Assembly (NCBI GenBank): GCA_009829735.1
Contig: CM020618.1
Coordinates: 30,356,894-30,420,893 of the forward strand
Direction: 5' to 3'
Source: Pyropia yezoensis
Lineage: Eukaryota > Rhodophyta > Bangiophyceae > Bangiales > Bangiaceae
Length of the DNA stretch: 64,000 bases
Below are positions 9,368 through 20,101 of the stretch, in pieces. Numbering within the stretch: position 1 is the stretch's first letter; every line of letters starts with the position of its first letter. The translations under genes were made by a program, and so were the position numbers. The notes beneath the pieces were generated by a model. The model made no database searches. It was not told where the DNA came from and saw only the letters and a list, made by a program, of their open reading frames with translations.

Positions 9368-11750
9368 TCAGAAGAGATGGAGACCCCCCCGTCCCCACCC
9401 CCGAGACGCCCCCCTCCCGGTACCCCACACCGCCCCCCCCCGCCCAGCAGCAGCCCACGGCGGCCGCCCGCCCCCCGCGGACCCCCCCCCCCCCCCCCTC
9501 ACCAACGCGACGACCAGTGACTGCCGCTCTGCGAGCAGCCGCCGGCGCTCCGCCACCGCCTCTCTGGCAATCGACGCGAGCGAGGCGGCAACCTCCTCCA
9601 GCACCGCCACGTCCTGCGTCATCCGGTCGGGGGGCTTGGGGTGTCGCCGCCGCCGGCCCCGCAGCGGGCGGCCCGTCTCGGTGGCCGTGCCGGCGAGGAT
9701 GGCCAGCCGCCGTCGCGCCGCCGCCACCCGCACCGCTGCCGACAGTGGCGGCGGGGGGGGGGCGGGCGAACGAGCGAGGAGTGGGTATGGATGATGGGCG
9801 GCGGCGGCCGGGAAGGCCGGGGGGGGGGGGGCGGCCGCAAGGACCGCCACGGCGGGCGCCATACCCCGGTAGCGGGTGGGCGCTTGGGGGGGTACCGGCG
9901 GGGGGTGGGGGGGAGGAGCGGGGGCGGGAGCACCCCGCGCCAGCCCCGCCTGGCCGACCGCCGCGGGGAGTCGGCGCCCCGCTGGGGGGGGGGGTGCGGG
10001 TCTCGGCCGTGGCGTCCACTTGGCCAAAAAGGCGGGTATTATGGGCGACAGCGGCCACGCGGCCGCGTGGGCCACCTCGGCAGAGGCCGTCTCAGCCGCC
10101 TTAGCGGAGGCCGTCTCAGCTGCCACAGCCGCCTCGGCCACGGCCGCCTCTGACGCGGCGGCGGCGGCCGCAGCGACGGTGGCGACGGCAGGGTCTGTCC
10201 ACCCGCCTGCGGCGCTGGTAGCGGCCCCCTCAGACGCCGCCCCCGTCGCCACCGACGCCCCATCCGTAGGGGACGGGCACAGCGGCGGGGCGTCTTCGTC
10301 TGCAAACGGGGACGTCTCCACCCACGCCATCCCGTCACGCGACGACGGCGGCACGCCCCTGTGGCCGTCGCTCGTGCCACCGTCGGTGCCCCTCAGGAGC
10401 TCCTCCAGCGTTGGATGGCGGGAGGGGGAGCCCCCACGCCCACCCCCGCCGCCATCCCTGCCACCTCCGCCACTGCCGCCAGGGCCTGACGACATGGATG
10501 AGGCGCTCGCGTCGGCGGGCGCAGCGGCCAGCACACCCGGGGCAACCTGCGGCCGTAGCGGCGGCTGCGGGACAGACCAGTCCTCCGACTCGGCCGCGCC
10601 GTCGATGAGGAGGGCGTCGAGCCACGCCGCGGGGGCGGTGGGAGCGGCGGGCGCGGCGACCGCCGCCACAGGCGGGTGGGCCCGGACGGGGGGTGGGAGT
10701 CCGCTGGCGTTGGCCGCGTTGGCCGCCAGCGCCGCGTCAAGGACGGCGACCAGGGCCGTTGAGGGGTCGTCAGGCAGAAAGAGGGTGGAAAAGGGTGGCG
10801 CACCCACGCTGCGGGGCGTGTGGACAGCGCGCATGGTTGAAGGATTCGTGGTGGGAGCAGGGGTCCACGGGGGAGAGATAAAGGAAGAGAGGGTTGGGGG
10901 AGATGGGGAGAGGGGCGAGGAGGGAACGAGAGGGGAGGGTGAAGAGGTGGGAGGCCAGGAATACCACCAGCGGGAGGGTAGTGTGGGTGCGTGCGCAGAG
11001 GTGGGTGGAAGACGGTGGTGGTGAGGAGAGATGGCGGTTGTGGAGGAGGAGCAGACGACGCCGGAGCGACATCAGCCCCTCGCCCGTGACACGCCTTATG
11101 CTCTCACAGGTATGCGCCGAGCCCGTCGACTCCCTTTCCTGCCCCCCCCCCCCGAGCCCCCAGTCCCCCCCTTGACGCACCGCCAAAGGAGGGGAAGGAG
11201 ACGCAGGCACGTCCGCCCCGATGCACCCCCCGATACGCCGGACGCCCGTTCGTTATTCGTTATCAGCCCAACCGCCGCAGGCGTCGTTCCACGCGCGGGC
11301 GCGCCCGCGGGACGCGCGCGTCCCGCCTCATACGGCTTCTCGTCGTGCCTGGTGACCACGGGGCGCGGGGATCGATGGTCGCCCGCCGTCGGCACCCTTC
11401 CTTCCAATGGTATCAGGTGCCAGCGTGGCACGACCGGGCGGCCAAGGGGGCGCGTTCGCTGGGGTCAGCGATCTGGCAGAGGGCCATCCACCCCTCATGG
11501 TAGGGAGCGATAGGCTACCGCTCGATTTGGTTACGGAGACCTGCCTCGGGGACCTGTCATGCGTGTGTGTATCCACACGCGTGGGCGCGGCGTCGACTCA
11601 CCCGTCAATAGACGGACGGAGGCGGGAGGGCATGCATTGGCCACGGTGGGCGCGTGACCCCGGCCGCAGCGCAGGCGCGTTACGCCGCCGGTTTCCAACA
11701 CCATTGTGTGATTGGTTCCTGGGGTGCCAAATCCCGACGGCCAGCAAGAA
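9300..11750 (-). repeat. Inverted segmental duplication, left arm
   Basis: Contains paralogue A and about 0.9 kb of its upstream DNA. The right arm is 18870-21450. Matching non-coding blocks include CCCCGTGGACCCCT shortly before both ATGs and CCAATGGTATC plus GCCAGCGTGGC at 571-580 bp upstream of both. Further blocks follow (ATTTGGTT-C-GGA-ACCTGC; GCGTGACC; TTTCCAACA), and GCCCAGTGCATG lies beyond both stop codons. End points are approximate. Confidence 0.7.
9368..10834 (-). CDS. Coiled-coil protein of unknown function, paralogue A
   Basis: A single exon of 488 residues, ATG at 10834. I do not recognise the family. In order it has a short helical N-terminus (STALVAVLDAALAAN), AAWLDALLIDGAAESEDWSV near residue 70, PTLEELLRG near 140, METSPFAD-like MAWVETSPFADED near 170, a long Ala-rich middle, a proline block, then a basic segment followed by heptad-like residues (MTQDVAVLEEVAASLASIA to ERRRLLAERQSLV). 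The basic-then-coiled-coil arrangement recalls bZIP-type DNA-binding proteins, but the canonical bZIP basic signature is not clear. The same order of motifs occurs in paralogue B at 19812, in inverted orientation. Role unknown; a nuclear regulator is an inference. Confidence 0.65.
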   Translation of the reverse strand: MRAVHTPRSVGAPPFSTLFLPDDPSTALVAVLDAALAANAANASGLPPPVRAHPPVAAVAAPAAPTAPAAWLDALLIDGAAESEDWSVPQPPLRPQVAPGVLAAAPADASASSMSSGPGGSGGGGRDGGGGGRGGSPSRHPTLEELLRGTDGGTSDGHRGVPPSSRDGMAWVETSPFADEDAPPLCPSPTDGASVATGAASEGAATSAAGGWTDPAVATVAAAAAAASEAAVAEAAVAAETASAKAAETASAEVAHAAAWPLSPIIPAFLAKWTPRPRPAPPPPAGRRLPAAVGQAGLARGAPAPAPPPHPPPVPPQAPTRYRGMAPAVAVLAAAPPPPAFPAAAAHHPYPLLARSPAPPPPPLSAAVRVAAARRRLAILAGTATETGRPLRGRRRRHPKPPDRMTQDVAVLEEVAASLASIAREAVAERRRLLAERQSLVVALVRGGGGGSAGGGRPPWAAAGRGGAVWGTGRGASRGWGRGGLHLF

Positions 11751-12647
11751 ACAGGGGCCGGGCTTAAAGCCTTTCAGGGGCTGTGACCCGAACGGCCTGC
11801 CGAGTCTCTTCGCCAAGTCGCAGAACCTGCACCGCCGCTCTGGATGCCCCACCGCCGCTGCTACCACCGCCGCGGCCTTACATACGTCCAGCGCTGGTTG
11901 CTCCCCCGATGGGAGGGGGCAGCGAATCTAGTTGCGAGGGCGGCTCTGTAGAGCCGCCCTGTCCTGGCCAGTCACCCCGGCGCACCTATTATGTATCCAT
12001 ATGCGACGACCGCCACCGCCTCCAATGACCGCGGCAGCCCAGAGGCCTCCAGCTGGCACGCGCCCGGCTCGACCGAGGACCTTCGAGGGCAGACTAGAGG
12101 GCTCTTGCAACTAGACCTCTGCTGTGGGCCCCACGGCCGTTCAGGAGGTCATGCGCATCGATACCAACAGCCAGCAAGAATCCTATTTAGATGGTCCGAC
12201 GCGGCTGCCGACACAATGGTCCAGGCCCGCCTTGCCAGCCTGCGAGATGTGCTATGCCGCCGCCGTGCCAGCCTGCGAGATGTGCTTTGCCGAGGTACGG
12301 TTGACTCCGTGGGTGTCAGCTGCCCACACCAGCTACCACTGACAGCGCAGTCGCGATCAGGGGAGACCCCCAGCTCATAGCAGCCTGCGAAGACAGGCAC
12401 TTCTCGGTGGAGGGGAGGACGTCTCACCCAGCAGTCGTCATCTCTTCACTGGATCCAGGTGGCACCGCCCCCACTGTTCAATGAGACGTCGAGCAGACCT
12501 GTGTGGTAGGTGAGGATGGGACGCGGCCTGTCCCTCAGCGGTCCTTTGCCGTCCGCGCGCGCGAGTCAAGCGTACTTGCAGCTATTTATTGGCGTTGGGC
12601 GCCTCTTCGCCCCCCCACACCCCAAAAAGCCCTCGGCCTTGCGGACC
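11751..12647. other. Intergenic region upstream of the M13 peptidase; repeat fragments only
   Basis: Moderate-GC DNA with no convincing gene. It contains a 32-bp direct repeat at about 12236-12290 around CCAGCCTGCGAGATGTGCT. It also contains a segment at 12395-12470 that resembles 18342-18430 (GGCACTTCTC-GTGGAGG, then CTGGA-CC-GTGGCAC-GCC). Confidence 0.45.
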
Positions 12648-12764
12648 ATGGGCAGTACCCGACCGCCTCCCCTCTGCTCCAGCCGCGCTTCCGCCCTGGT
12701 CACGACCGCCGCAGCGTCTGCCACCTGCGCGCACGCTGTCGGCACAGTCAGCCGCACCGCAAAG
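12648..12764 (+). other. Possible 5' exon of the M13 peptidase gene (leader peptide)
   Basis: An ATG at 12648 opens 39 codons rich in Ser, Ala, Thr and Arg, then AAAG/GTATTT. A CCCACAG acceptor at 13333 leads to GCACCTGTAGCC directly before the ATG at 13346, in the same phase. If spliced (569-bp intron), the enzyme would gain a transit- or signal-like N-terminus. The donor is weaker than the others in this window. Confidence 0.3.
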
Positions 12765-13345
12765 GTATTTTCCGCATTCTCTGCGGTGGCCGGCGCCCGA
12801 CGCCACCACCTCCGCCTTGGGCGCGTCGGTCGCAGCGTCAGCAGACAGATCGGCAGGAAGCGCTGCGGCGCAAGGAGCTCGTTTCTCTCACTCTGGTGAC
12901 CGCCACCCCGACCCCCTCCTCTGTCGTGGGAGCACCAGTAGGGGCTCTGGCTCTGACTCTGTGGTCAGAGAAGCCCCTCCCACATGTGGTACTCCTCCCG
13001 CCGTGTCTGCGCGGCCGGTGTCGCCCCGCCTACCTGCTTTTTCCTACTTGTCCCTCCCGCAGCGAAAAGTTAGCCAGTGCTTGCATCCGCCGCAGACATG
13101 TCACCAAAAGATGCACAAAATTAGGGGTTTTCAAGAGAAGAAAAGGACGGTACATATCTGTATGTCTTTTTGCATCCGGTGAACAGCTCCCCTCGGCCAA
13201 GAGGACAGCGAGGCCTCGCACCAACCCCTCCCACCAATCTGCCCTCCCCCCCCCCGCGACAACCAGTCCCTCCCCCCGTGCCAACCTGCCTCTTCTTACC
13301 CCGTCCCCGGCCTCTCTCGCCCTTGTCCCACAGGCACCTGTAGCC

Positions 13346-15792
13346 ATGGGTGTCCTCGGCGGCATTGACCCCTCGTTCATTGACAAGGAGGTCTCACCCC
13401 GCCAAGACTTTTACCGCTACGCCGTCGGCTCGTGGATTGACGCCAATCCTATCGACGCCCACCCCGAGCATAGCCGATGGGGCGCATTTGAGGAATTGAT
13501 TGAGCGCAATCATGAGCTCCTGCGAGAGCTGCTCGAGGCTGAGGCGGCGGCCCACCCCGACAGCCTCCTCGGTCGCTTTTACTCGTCGGGGATGAACACG
13601 GTCGCCGCCGATGCGGCTGGCTACACCCCCCTCTCTGACCTGTTTGACACCATTGACGCGGTGGCGTCGGTGGAAGATGTAGTGGCGGCGGCGGCTGCCC
13701 TTCGGGCGGTGGGGGTGGGCGCCCTGTGGCGGGTGGATGTGGAGACGGACTCTCAAAACTCTGAGATGGCCGTCCTTCACCTCTCCCAGTCTGGCCTGGG
13801 CCTCCCCGACCGGGACTTTTATGTGCTCGACGACAAGGCCTCCCTGCGGGAGCAGTATGTGGCGGTGGTGGCGCGGCTTTTGACGCTTTGGGGGATGGAC
13901 GCGGAGGCGGCGGCCACGGCGGCGGCAAACGTGATGACCCTCGAGACGCTCATGGCCCGCGCCTCCCTCACGCGCGTGGAGCGGCGGGATCCGGTAGCCA
14001 CCTACAACCGCCACGACAGCGTGTCCGACCTCACCGCCCTTACGGAGGGGGTCGTTGACTGGTCTGCCTACCTGTCGGCCCTGCCGGGCTTGACGGACGG
14101 GCTGTCGGGGCCCTACATTCTGGATCACCCCCCCTTTTTCACTGCTGTCGCGCGGCTGCTCAAGGAGATGCCCCTCGGCGTGTGGCGCGCCTACCTCCGC
14201 TGGCAGGTGCTGGCCAAGTTCAGCCCCTTTGCCCACACCGAGGCCGTCGACGCGCACTTTGCCTTTTTCGGCACCGCCCTCAATGGCCAAAAGGAGCTCA
14301 AGCCGCTGTACAAGCGGGTGGGCATGAAGACGGGGGCCATGGTGGAGGCCCCCCTCGCCGAGCTCTACATTGCCAAGACTTTTTCGCCCCAGGCCAAGGA
14401 GGCGGTGCTGTCCATGGTGGACCGCATCATGAAGCTGCTGGTGGAGCGTGTCAAGGCGCTCGACTGGATGGGGGAGGAGACCAAGGAGGCGGCGCTGGCC
14501 AAGCTGGCCGCCATGCGTGTCAAGGTTGGGTACCCCGACTCGTATGAGCCGCTGGAGCTGGAGCTGGCGGCGGGGGCCCCGTATGTGGCCAATGTGCGGG
14601 CGGGGGAGGCGGCAAAGCTGTCTGCAGAGATGAAGCGCAACAACCTGCCGGTTGACAAGGTCCGCTGGGAAATGCCGGTACGTTGGTGGGGTGGGGTGAA
14701 GGTGGGGGGGGGGGTTACCGGAGGCGTGGGCTGGGGCAGAGGGGCGTCCCCAGTTGCGAGAGATCTGCGTAGGTGGACACTAACCCGCTCTCTGGGTGGC
14801 GTGCTTTGGAGCTTTTCACTGTTTGGTTGCTTGGTGGTGCTGCGCGCCGGGTTGCGACGGCCAGCCGTTCATGGTAAATGCGTATTACCATCCATCGAAC
14901 GTGGAGATTGTCTTCCCGGCTGCCATCCTGCGGCCCCCGTTCTTTGTCGCCCCCACCGACGAGCTGCCCTTTGGGGATCCTGCTGTGAACTATGGGGGCA
15001 TTGGTGCGGTACGTGCTAGGGCCTGCATTGGCTTCTATCCCCACGCTTGCTGCTGTGTGGCGTGTGGGTGTTGGGGCTGCGGTGCGGGACTAGCGGGCGC
15101 CTGTCAGTTTGGGCAGCGATCTCCACCGTGCCCTCACCCGCTCTCTGTTCGTTGGCAACAGCCTGTGTGTATCTGCTCTCTTTCTGACCTTGACCTGCTG
15201 CTATGTACCCATGTGACTACTCCCTACCGTCGCTCGCCCCCCCCCCCCCCCCCCCCCCCCCCCCACCCCTCTCCGTGCTCAGGTTATTGCTCATGAAATT
15301 TCACACGGTATCGATGACTCTGGCCGCAAGTACGACGCCAAGGGGGAGCTCCGTGACTGGTGGACCAAGCCCGATGCTGACCAGTTCGTTGCTAGATCCC
15401 AGATCCTCGTCGACCAGTACAGCCGCTACACAGTCGAAGGGTCTCCCGTCAATGGCAAGCTGTGCTTGGGAGAGAACGTAGCCGACCTTTTTGGCGTCAA
15501 GCTCTCCTTTGCCGCCTACCAGCAGTGGCTGACCGAGCCGCAAGGCCGCACCCTGGATGGCACGGACGGCTTTACTGCCGAGCAGCGCTACTTCCTGGCC
15601 TGGGCCAACATCTGGAAGTGCACCATCCGGCGCGAGAATGCCCTCCAGCGCCTCGTCACAGACCCCCACAGCCCGGGCGAGTACCGCGCAGTCGGGCCGC
15701 TGGTTCACCTGCCCACCTTTCATGCCGCCTGGGGGGTGGTGCCGGGCGACGCCATGTACCGGGCGCCAGAGGAGTGCTGCGAGATTTGGTGA
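13346..15792 (+). CDS. M13 family zinc metallopeptidase (neprilysin/endothelin-converting enzyme-like; PepO-like), 3 exons
   Basis: Hydrolyses oligopeptides using one zinc ion. Exons 13346-14677, 14865-15008 and 15283-15792 give 661 residues, about the full catalytic length of soluble M13 enzymes. The N-terminus FIDKEVSPRQDFYRYAVGSW is the family start. NAYY (residues 449-452) precedes the active site. HEISH (496-500) supplies His496, Glu497 and His500, and GENVAD (Glu556 to Asp560) gives the third zinc ligand and the Asp that orients it. The protein ends in C-x-x-W (CEIW), the usual M13 terminus. No membrane anchor is seen from this ATG, so a soluble or organellar enzyme is likely unless the 5' exon at 12648 is used. 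Both introns are phase 0 with GTACGT donors. The assignment is secure. Confidence 0.93.
14678..14864 (+). other. M13 gene intron 1, 187 bp
   Basis: Starts GTACGT after the codons for WEMP and ends GGCCAG before CCGTTCATGGTAAATGCG. Phase 0. Removal joins WEMP to PFMVNAYY, as expected for M13. Confidence 0.88.
15009..15282 (+). other. M13 gene intron 2, 274 bp, with a 28-C tract
   Basis: Starts GTACGT after GGIGA and ends GCTCAG before GTTATTGCTCATGAA (VIAHE). The polypyrimidine tract is an uninterrupted run of 28 C at 15237-15264. Confidence 0.88.
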
Positions 15793-17008
15793 GCGTGGCC
15801 GGCGGCCGCCATCTCCCCCCTCGCCCCACCCAACGGGATGGGGAGAGTAGTGGGGGGGGGCGGGGGGGGGAGGCTGCGGCGGGCGTGGTGTGGAGTTGGG
15901 AAGGGGACCTCTCGAGCCGGGGCCACCCCACCACAGGGCACGCGCTCCCGCGCCGGCTGCTGTCGTGTGGCGGCGCGTGCCCCTGTACTTTTTTTGTTGA
16001 TGTGACTGCTTGTCTTGGCGGCCGCCGCTGGCCGCTGCGGGCGGCACTGCCCCACCCACCGCCCCCGGCCATCATGGGAGGGGGTGGGGGCGGGGGGCGG
16101 TCGCCGACCGCCGCGGGTGGTGGCCTTGGCGCCCGTCTGTGCAGCTGCCACCCTCTAGGCAACGCGCGCCTCTGCTTTCTTGCACGGGCTTGTTTTTGTT
16201 GTTGTGAGTGCCCGCCGCTGCAGACGGCGCTGCCCCCTCAGTACACCCCCGTTCATACCCCTGCTCGCGTGGCTTTTTTGCAAGAGGTTTTGGAGGGAGG
16301 GTCAGGCAGTGCGCGGGACCCGCACAGGTGCTGCCCGCCGCCGCGACCAGACTCCAGGTCAAGAGCCGGCGAGAGTCCACGCACGTTCCGAGATGGAATG
16401 AACCGATGACGGAAACGTCGCGTTACAAACCAGGTTGGCCTGCCACGTCGACCACGTCGACCGCCGTTGGCCGCGCGCCGCGTCTGGCGGCCGGGTCGGG
16501 CAGCGGTGCGCTGCAACCGCCCAGGATAGCCCCCGCGCCCCAACAGCTGGCATGAACGTCCCATAGCGGCCCGTCGCGGCCGCGCCAGTCGCGCCACGGC
16601 CTGCACGCCGCTTACTACTGGGCGCACCCCGGCACCTTGCCTTGCCTTGCCGCGGCATCTCCCTGGTCGAGCCGCCACCCATTAGGCCCGTGAGTCTGAG
16701 GGCGGTGCCAGTGGCGCGACGGCCTTGCCTCCCCCCCCCCCCCCCCCCCCTTAGCCCTGTTCCCTCCTTCCCTCTATTGCCGGCGGCTCGTCGCCCCCGT
16801 CCTTTCCTCTGGACGCTCCACCGGGAGGCGCAACGAGACGCGCCGCCGCGTAGCCTAAGGGCCTCACAACCCCGCCCCGCGTTGCACGTCGCCCTCCCGT
16901 GCGGCGTCGCCCGTTGGCGGGCACCGCTGCCTGCGGGTGGCGGGCGGGCCTCTCTCAACAGCATCGGCTGGGGGGACGGAGGGGGAAAGGACAACGGGGC
17001 TGGACCGG
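15793..17008. other. Intergenic; no gene recognised
   Basis: Downstream of the M13 gene. GC-rich with T-rich islands near 15987-16002 and 16187-16205, and an 18-20 C run near 16733-16750. No protein signature on either strand. Confidence 0.5.
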
Positions 17009-17796
17009 ATGGAGCGCCCCCCGCTGCTCGTCGCGACGTCGCCCACCGGCTGGGATAGCAGTGGCGGCGGTGAACGGGGTGGCGGCGTCGCGGCCGACCC
17101 GGATGCGCGGCTACCCGCCAAGGATGGCCAGTGTCCCGCCACCGACGCGCCGACGGCTGCGGAGACGACGGGTGCGGCGGCGGCGGCGGCGGCAGTGGGG
17201 GAGCCAGCGCGCACCCCAGTCGAGCGTGGCGACATTGGCTGGGCCGCACTTCCGTGGATGGCCCCCGCCACGCGGCGGCCCTTGCCGGCGGCCCGAACAC
17301 AGCCCGAGGGGGCGACGCTGCCTGTGGGGGGGTCACCGCCGACGGGAAGGGCACCGCCGGGCGTTGTGTCAAGGACCCTGCCCCCGCCTTCGGCTCCTGT
17401 ATCGGACGAGGCGGCGGGGATAGCTCTCACAAGGGAGATCCTGAAAGGGCTACTCCAACACCCGTCGGCCGTAGCCGCCGCGCCGATGCGGCTGGCGCTA
17501 CGTGGCGGCCCCGGCGCGACGCCGTCCCCCCCCGTCGACTGGGTCCGCTTCGTACTGGCGCCCGTGCTGGCGGCGGTCGGGGTGGAGGTGGCGGTCACGG
17601 CAGCGCCAGACTGTGGAGCCAGCGCGCACACACCCCCAAGCGCCGTGAATGTGGACGCGCGGCTGGCTGGCGGGTCGCCTCGGCAGCTGGCGTCGGTGAG
17701 CTGGGCCACCCCCGCAACGCCCACTGGCATTGTCGGCCGCGTGTGGGTGGCGGGCCTGCCCCGGTCGGTGGCGACGCGGGGCGCCGTCACGGTGGG

Positions 17797-17830
<34 letters not shown>

Positions 17831-17893
17831 GGGGTGGCGGGGTATCCTGCGGCGTCGGTGGCATCGCCCCAAACGGCATTGGCTGCGGCATGA
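17009..17893 (+). CDS. Hypothetical Ala/Pro-rich protein (uncertain)
   Basis: An open frame of 294 codons from an ATG at 17009. The stretch around residues 135-210 (EAAGIALTREILKGLLQHP, then PVDWVRFVLAPVLAAVGVEV) has an amphipathic, globular look unlike the surrounding GC noise. A continuation in another frame (17957-18274) contains a second VDARLA motif matching one at about residue 215. This could mean a frame shift at the GGC run near 17800-17830 or a further exon. No family is recognised. The opposite strand also has a long open frame (18465-16864) that looks like an artefact. Confidence 0.3.
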
Positions 17894-18274
17894 CGCTGGC
17901 GGTGGCCGCCGCCGACGGACGGGTGGTTGGCGTGACGGGCGCGGGGCGCCCCCGGCTTGCGCGCCGAGTCGGTGGGCGGCTGCGCGGCGGCGGCGCTCGC
18001 CGCCGACCTGTCGGCCGGCGCCGCGGCCGACGCGGCCGGCGGCGCGGCGGTGGTGCCGGCCCTGGCCGCCGCGGCTTGCACGTCGGCGGTGCGGCTGACG
18101 TCGCCGACGGCGGGCGTCCGGGCGGCGGTCGCGGCGGTGGACGCTGCGGGGGTGGACGCGCGGCTGGCGCGGGAGGGAGGCGGGTGGGTGGTGCGCGTGG
18201 TCGGCAGGGGCGTGGTGTTTGGTGGGCGGGCTCCCGTGGTTGCCCCACCCTCATGGGCAGGCGGTGAGGGGTGA

Positions 18275-18869
18275 TGGCTTCCGACAACACCCCCGCGGCA
18301 ATCAATCGAGCCTGCGGAAGTAGTGGCGGCCGGCGCAAGGGGGCACTTCTCAGTGGAGGATGTGGGCGCCTCGCCGGGCAGCAGGGTCCCTGTTTCTCGC
18401 TGGAACCTCGTGGCACTGCCTTCACCACTGGTCCTGGACGCTCCTGTCAAAGGGCAGTGCCGCATGACGTCATGTCCATGCTATCGATATGTGGGCGCGG
18501 CGGGCCCATTCCATTTCGCTGGTACAGTAGAGAGGGCCCCACCAGAGGCGAGAACAGCTCATGGCATACACGTGCCAGCCTGTGAGCCTTGCGGGTCCTG
18601 GGTGCTCTGGGCCTGCCGGCTGGACGTCCTTGGGCTGCCGAGGTGGTTCGTACTGTAGCAGTGCAGGCATCGGCTTGGAGCAATGATTCTATTCCACCCG
18701 CACAGGGGAGGAGGCTGCGCCGAACATACAACTTCGGTACACGGCGGTGGCAGAGGCAGCAGCAGGGCATCCTGAGGGGGGCCTCTGCACCAGGTGGCAG
18801 AAAAGAGGCTCGGAAGTCAGTCCAATCAACGCCGTCTCCCGACGCCTGGTTCCTGGTTGACCATTATGG
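18275..18869. other. Intergenic with repeat fragments
   Basis: Lower GC than its surroundings. Contains the 18342-18430 segment related to 12395-12470 in direct orientation. A plus-strand open frame (18323-18658) has mixed composition but no recognisable domain. Confidence 0.35.
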
Positions 18870-20069
18870 CCGACCACGGCGGACGGCACCAGGACACCAG
18901 GAACGTGCCGCGCACGTGCCCGGGACGATGAGCTCCAATCACCTATTGATGTTGGAAATGGGCGGCGCAACGCTTCGTGGGGCGGTCACGCGACCACGTT
19001 TGTCGACGCACGCCATTGCGCCACCGTCCGTTCCACTGAAAGCGGTGCGTCGACCAGGCGACCAGCTGGTGCAGTGTCATGCGCCCAGCAGGTTCCAGGA
19101 ACCAAATCTTGCTCTACTTTGGCCAATGGCGTGCCACCACATGGGATTGATATCGCATCCCAGATTGCTCGACGCAACGCCGCCCGCTTGGCCGTATGCG
19201 CGGGCCACGCTGGCGGCAGATACCATTGGAGCCAGGGGGGCGGGCCACCCCATTGGGCGGGACGCCCCTGTTGATCCTCTCGCCTGGCCCCGTGATCACG
19301 TCCCCTTGAGAGGAGGACCACGTCTTGGTCTCCGGGCAGAAACAGAGGCGAGGCTACAGACGCGTGGCCCGGGTCGCGCGACGCGCCTCACACGGCGACG
19401 CGCCGGTTGGGCTCTCCAGTTACCTACCGGCGCGTGCCACCTCGGGTCGGAGGTGCTTTTGCGCCTGCGCGCCTGCGACCTCTTCCTCTTCATTGGGTTG
19501 CGTCAGGGGGGGGGTGCGGGCGGGGGCAAAGGGAAGCGAGAGTATAAAAAGGGCGTCGTGGGCGGTGGCTGATGCCCCGCCGCCGGCATCTGCTCCTCCA
19601 CCGCGACCGTCCATTCTCCCCTCTTCCACCGCGCTTTCGTCTTTACCCGGAAGTCCTACTTCACCCCCCTCCCTTCTCTTCGTCCCGCTTCACTTCTCTC
19701 CTTTCCTCCCCGACTCGTCTCCTTCGCTATCCCACCCCTCTCCTTGTCTCCTCTACCCCTCCGCTGCTCTCCCCCCCGTGGACCCCTACCACCACCACTT
19801 CTTCCTTGGCCATGTGCCCTGGCCACTCCCCCTGTGGTACGGGTGTGCCGCTCCTGGCCACCCTCCCTGGCGACCCCCCCCACGCCATGGCCGCGGCCCT
19901 GGATGCAGTGCTTGAGGCCCACGCGGCCGACGCCGGGTGCCCGCCCCGTGTCCACAACCACCCGGCGGCTGCGGGGGTGCCCGCGCCCGCCGTTTCCGCC
20001 GCCTCCGCGGCGTGGCTCGACGCCCTCCTCATGGGCGGTGCCGGCGAGTCGGACGAGTGGTCTGTCCCC

Positions 20070-20101
<32 letters not shown>

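Noticed and set aside
16864..18465. 533-codon minus-strand frame
   Set aside because: Low-complexity Ala/Thr/Pro. The plus strand at 17009 looks more protein-like, although still weak.
18323..18658. Independent gene with Cys motifs shared with 12.2 kb
   Set aside because: The shared blocks (GCACTTCTC-GTGGAGG and CCAGCCTG-GAG) occur in different order at the two sites and no domain is recognisable. Treated as repeat fragments.
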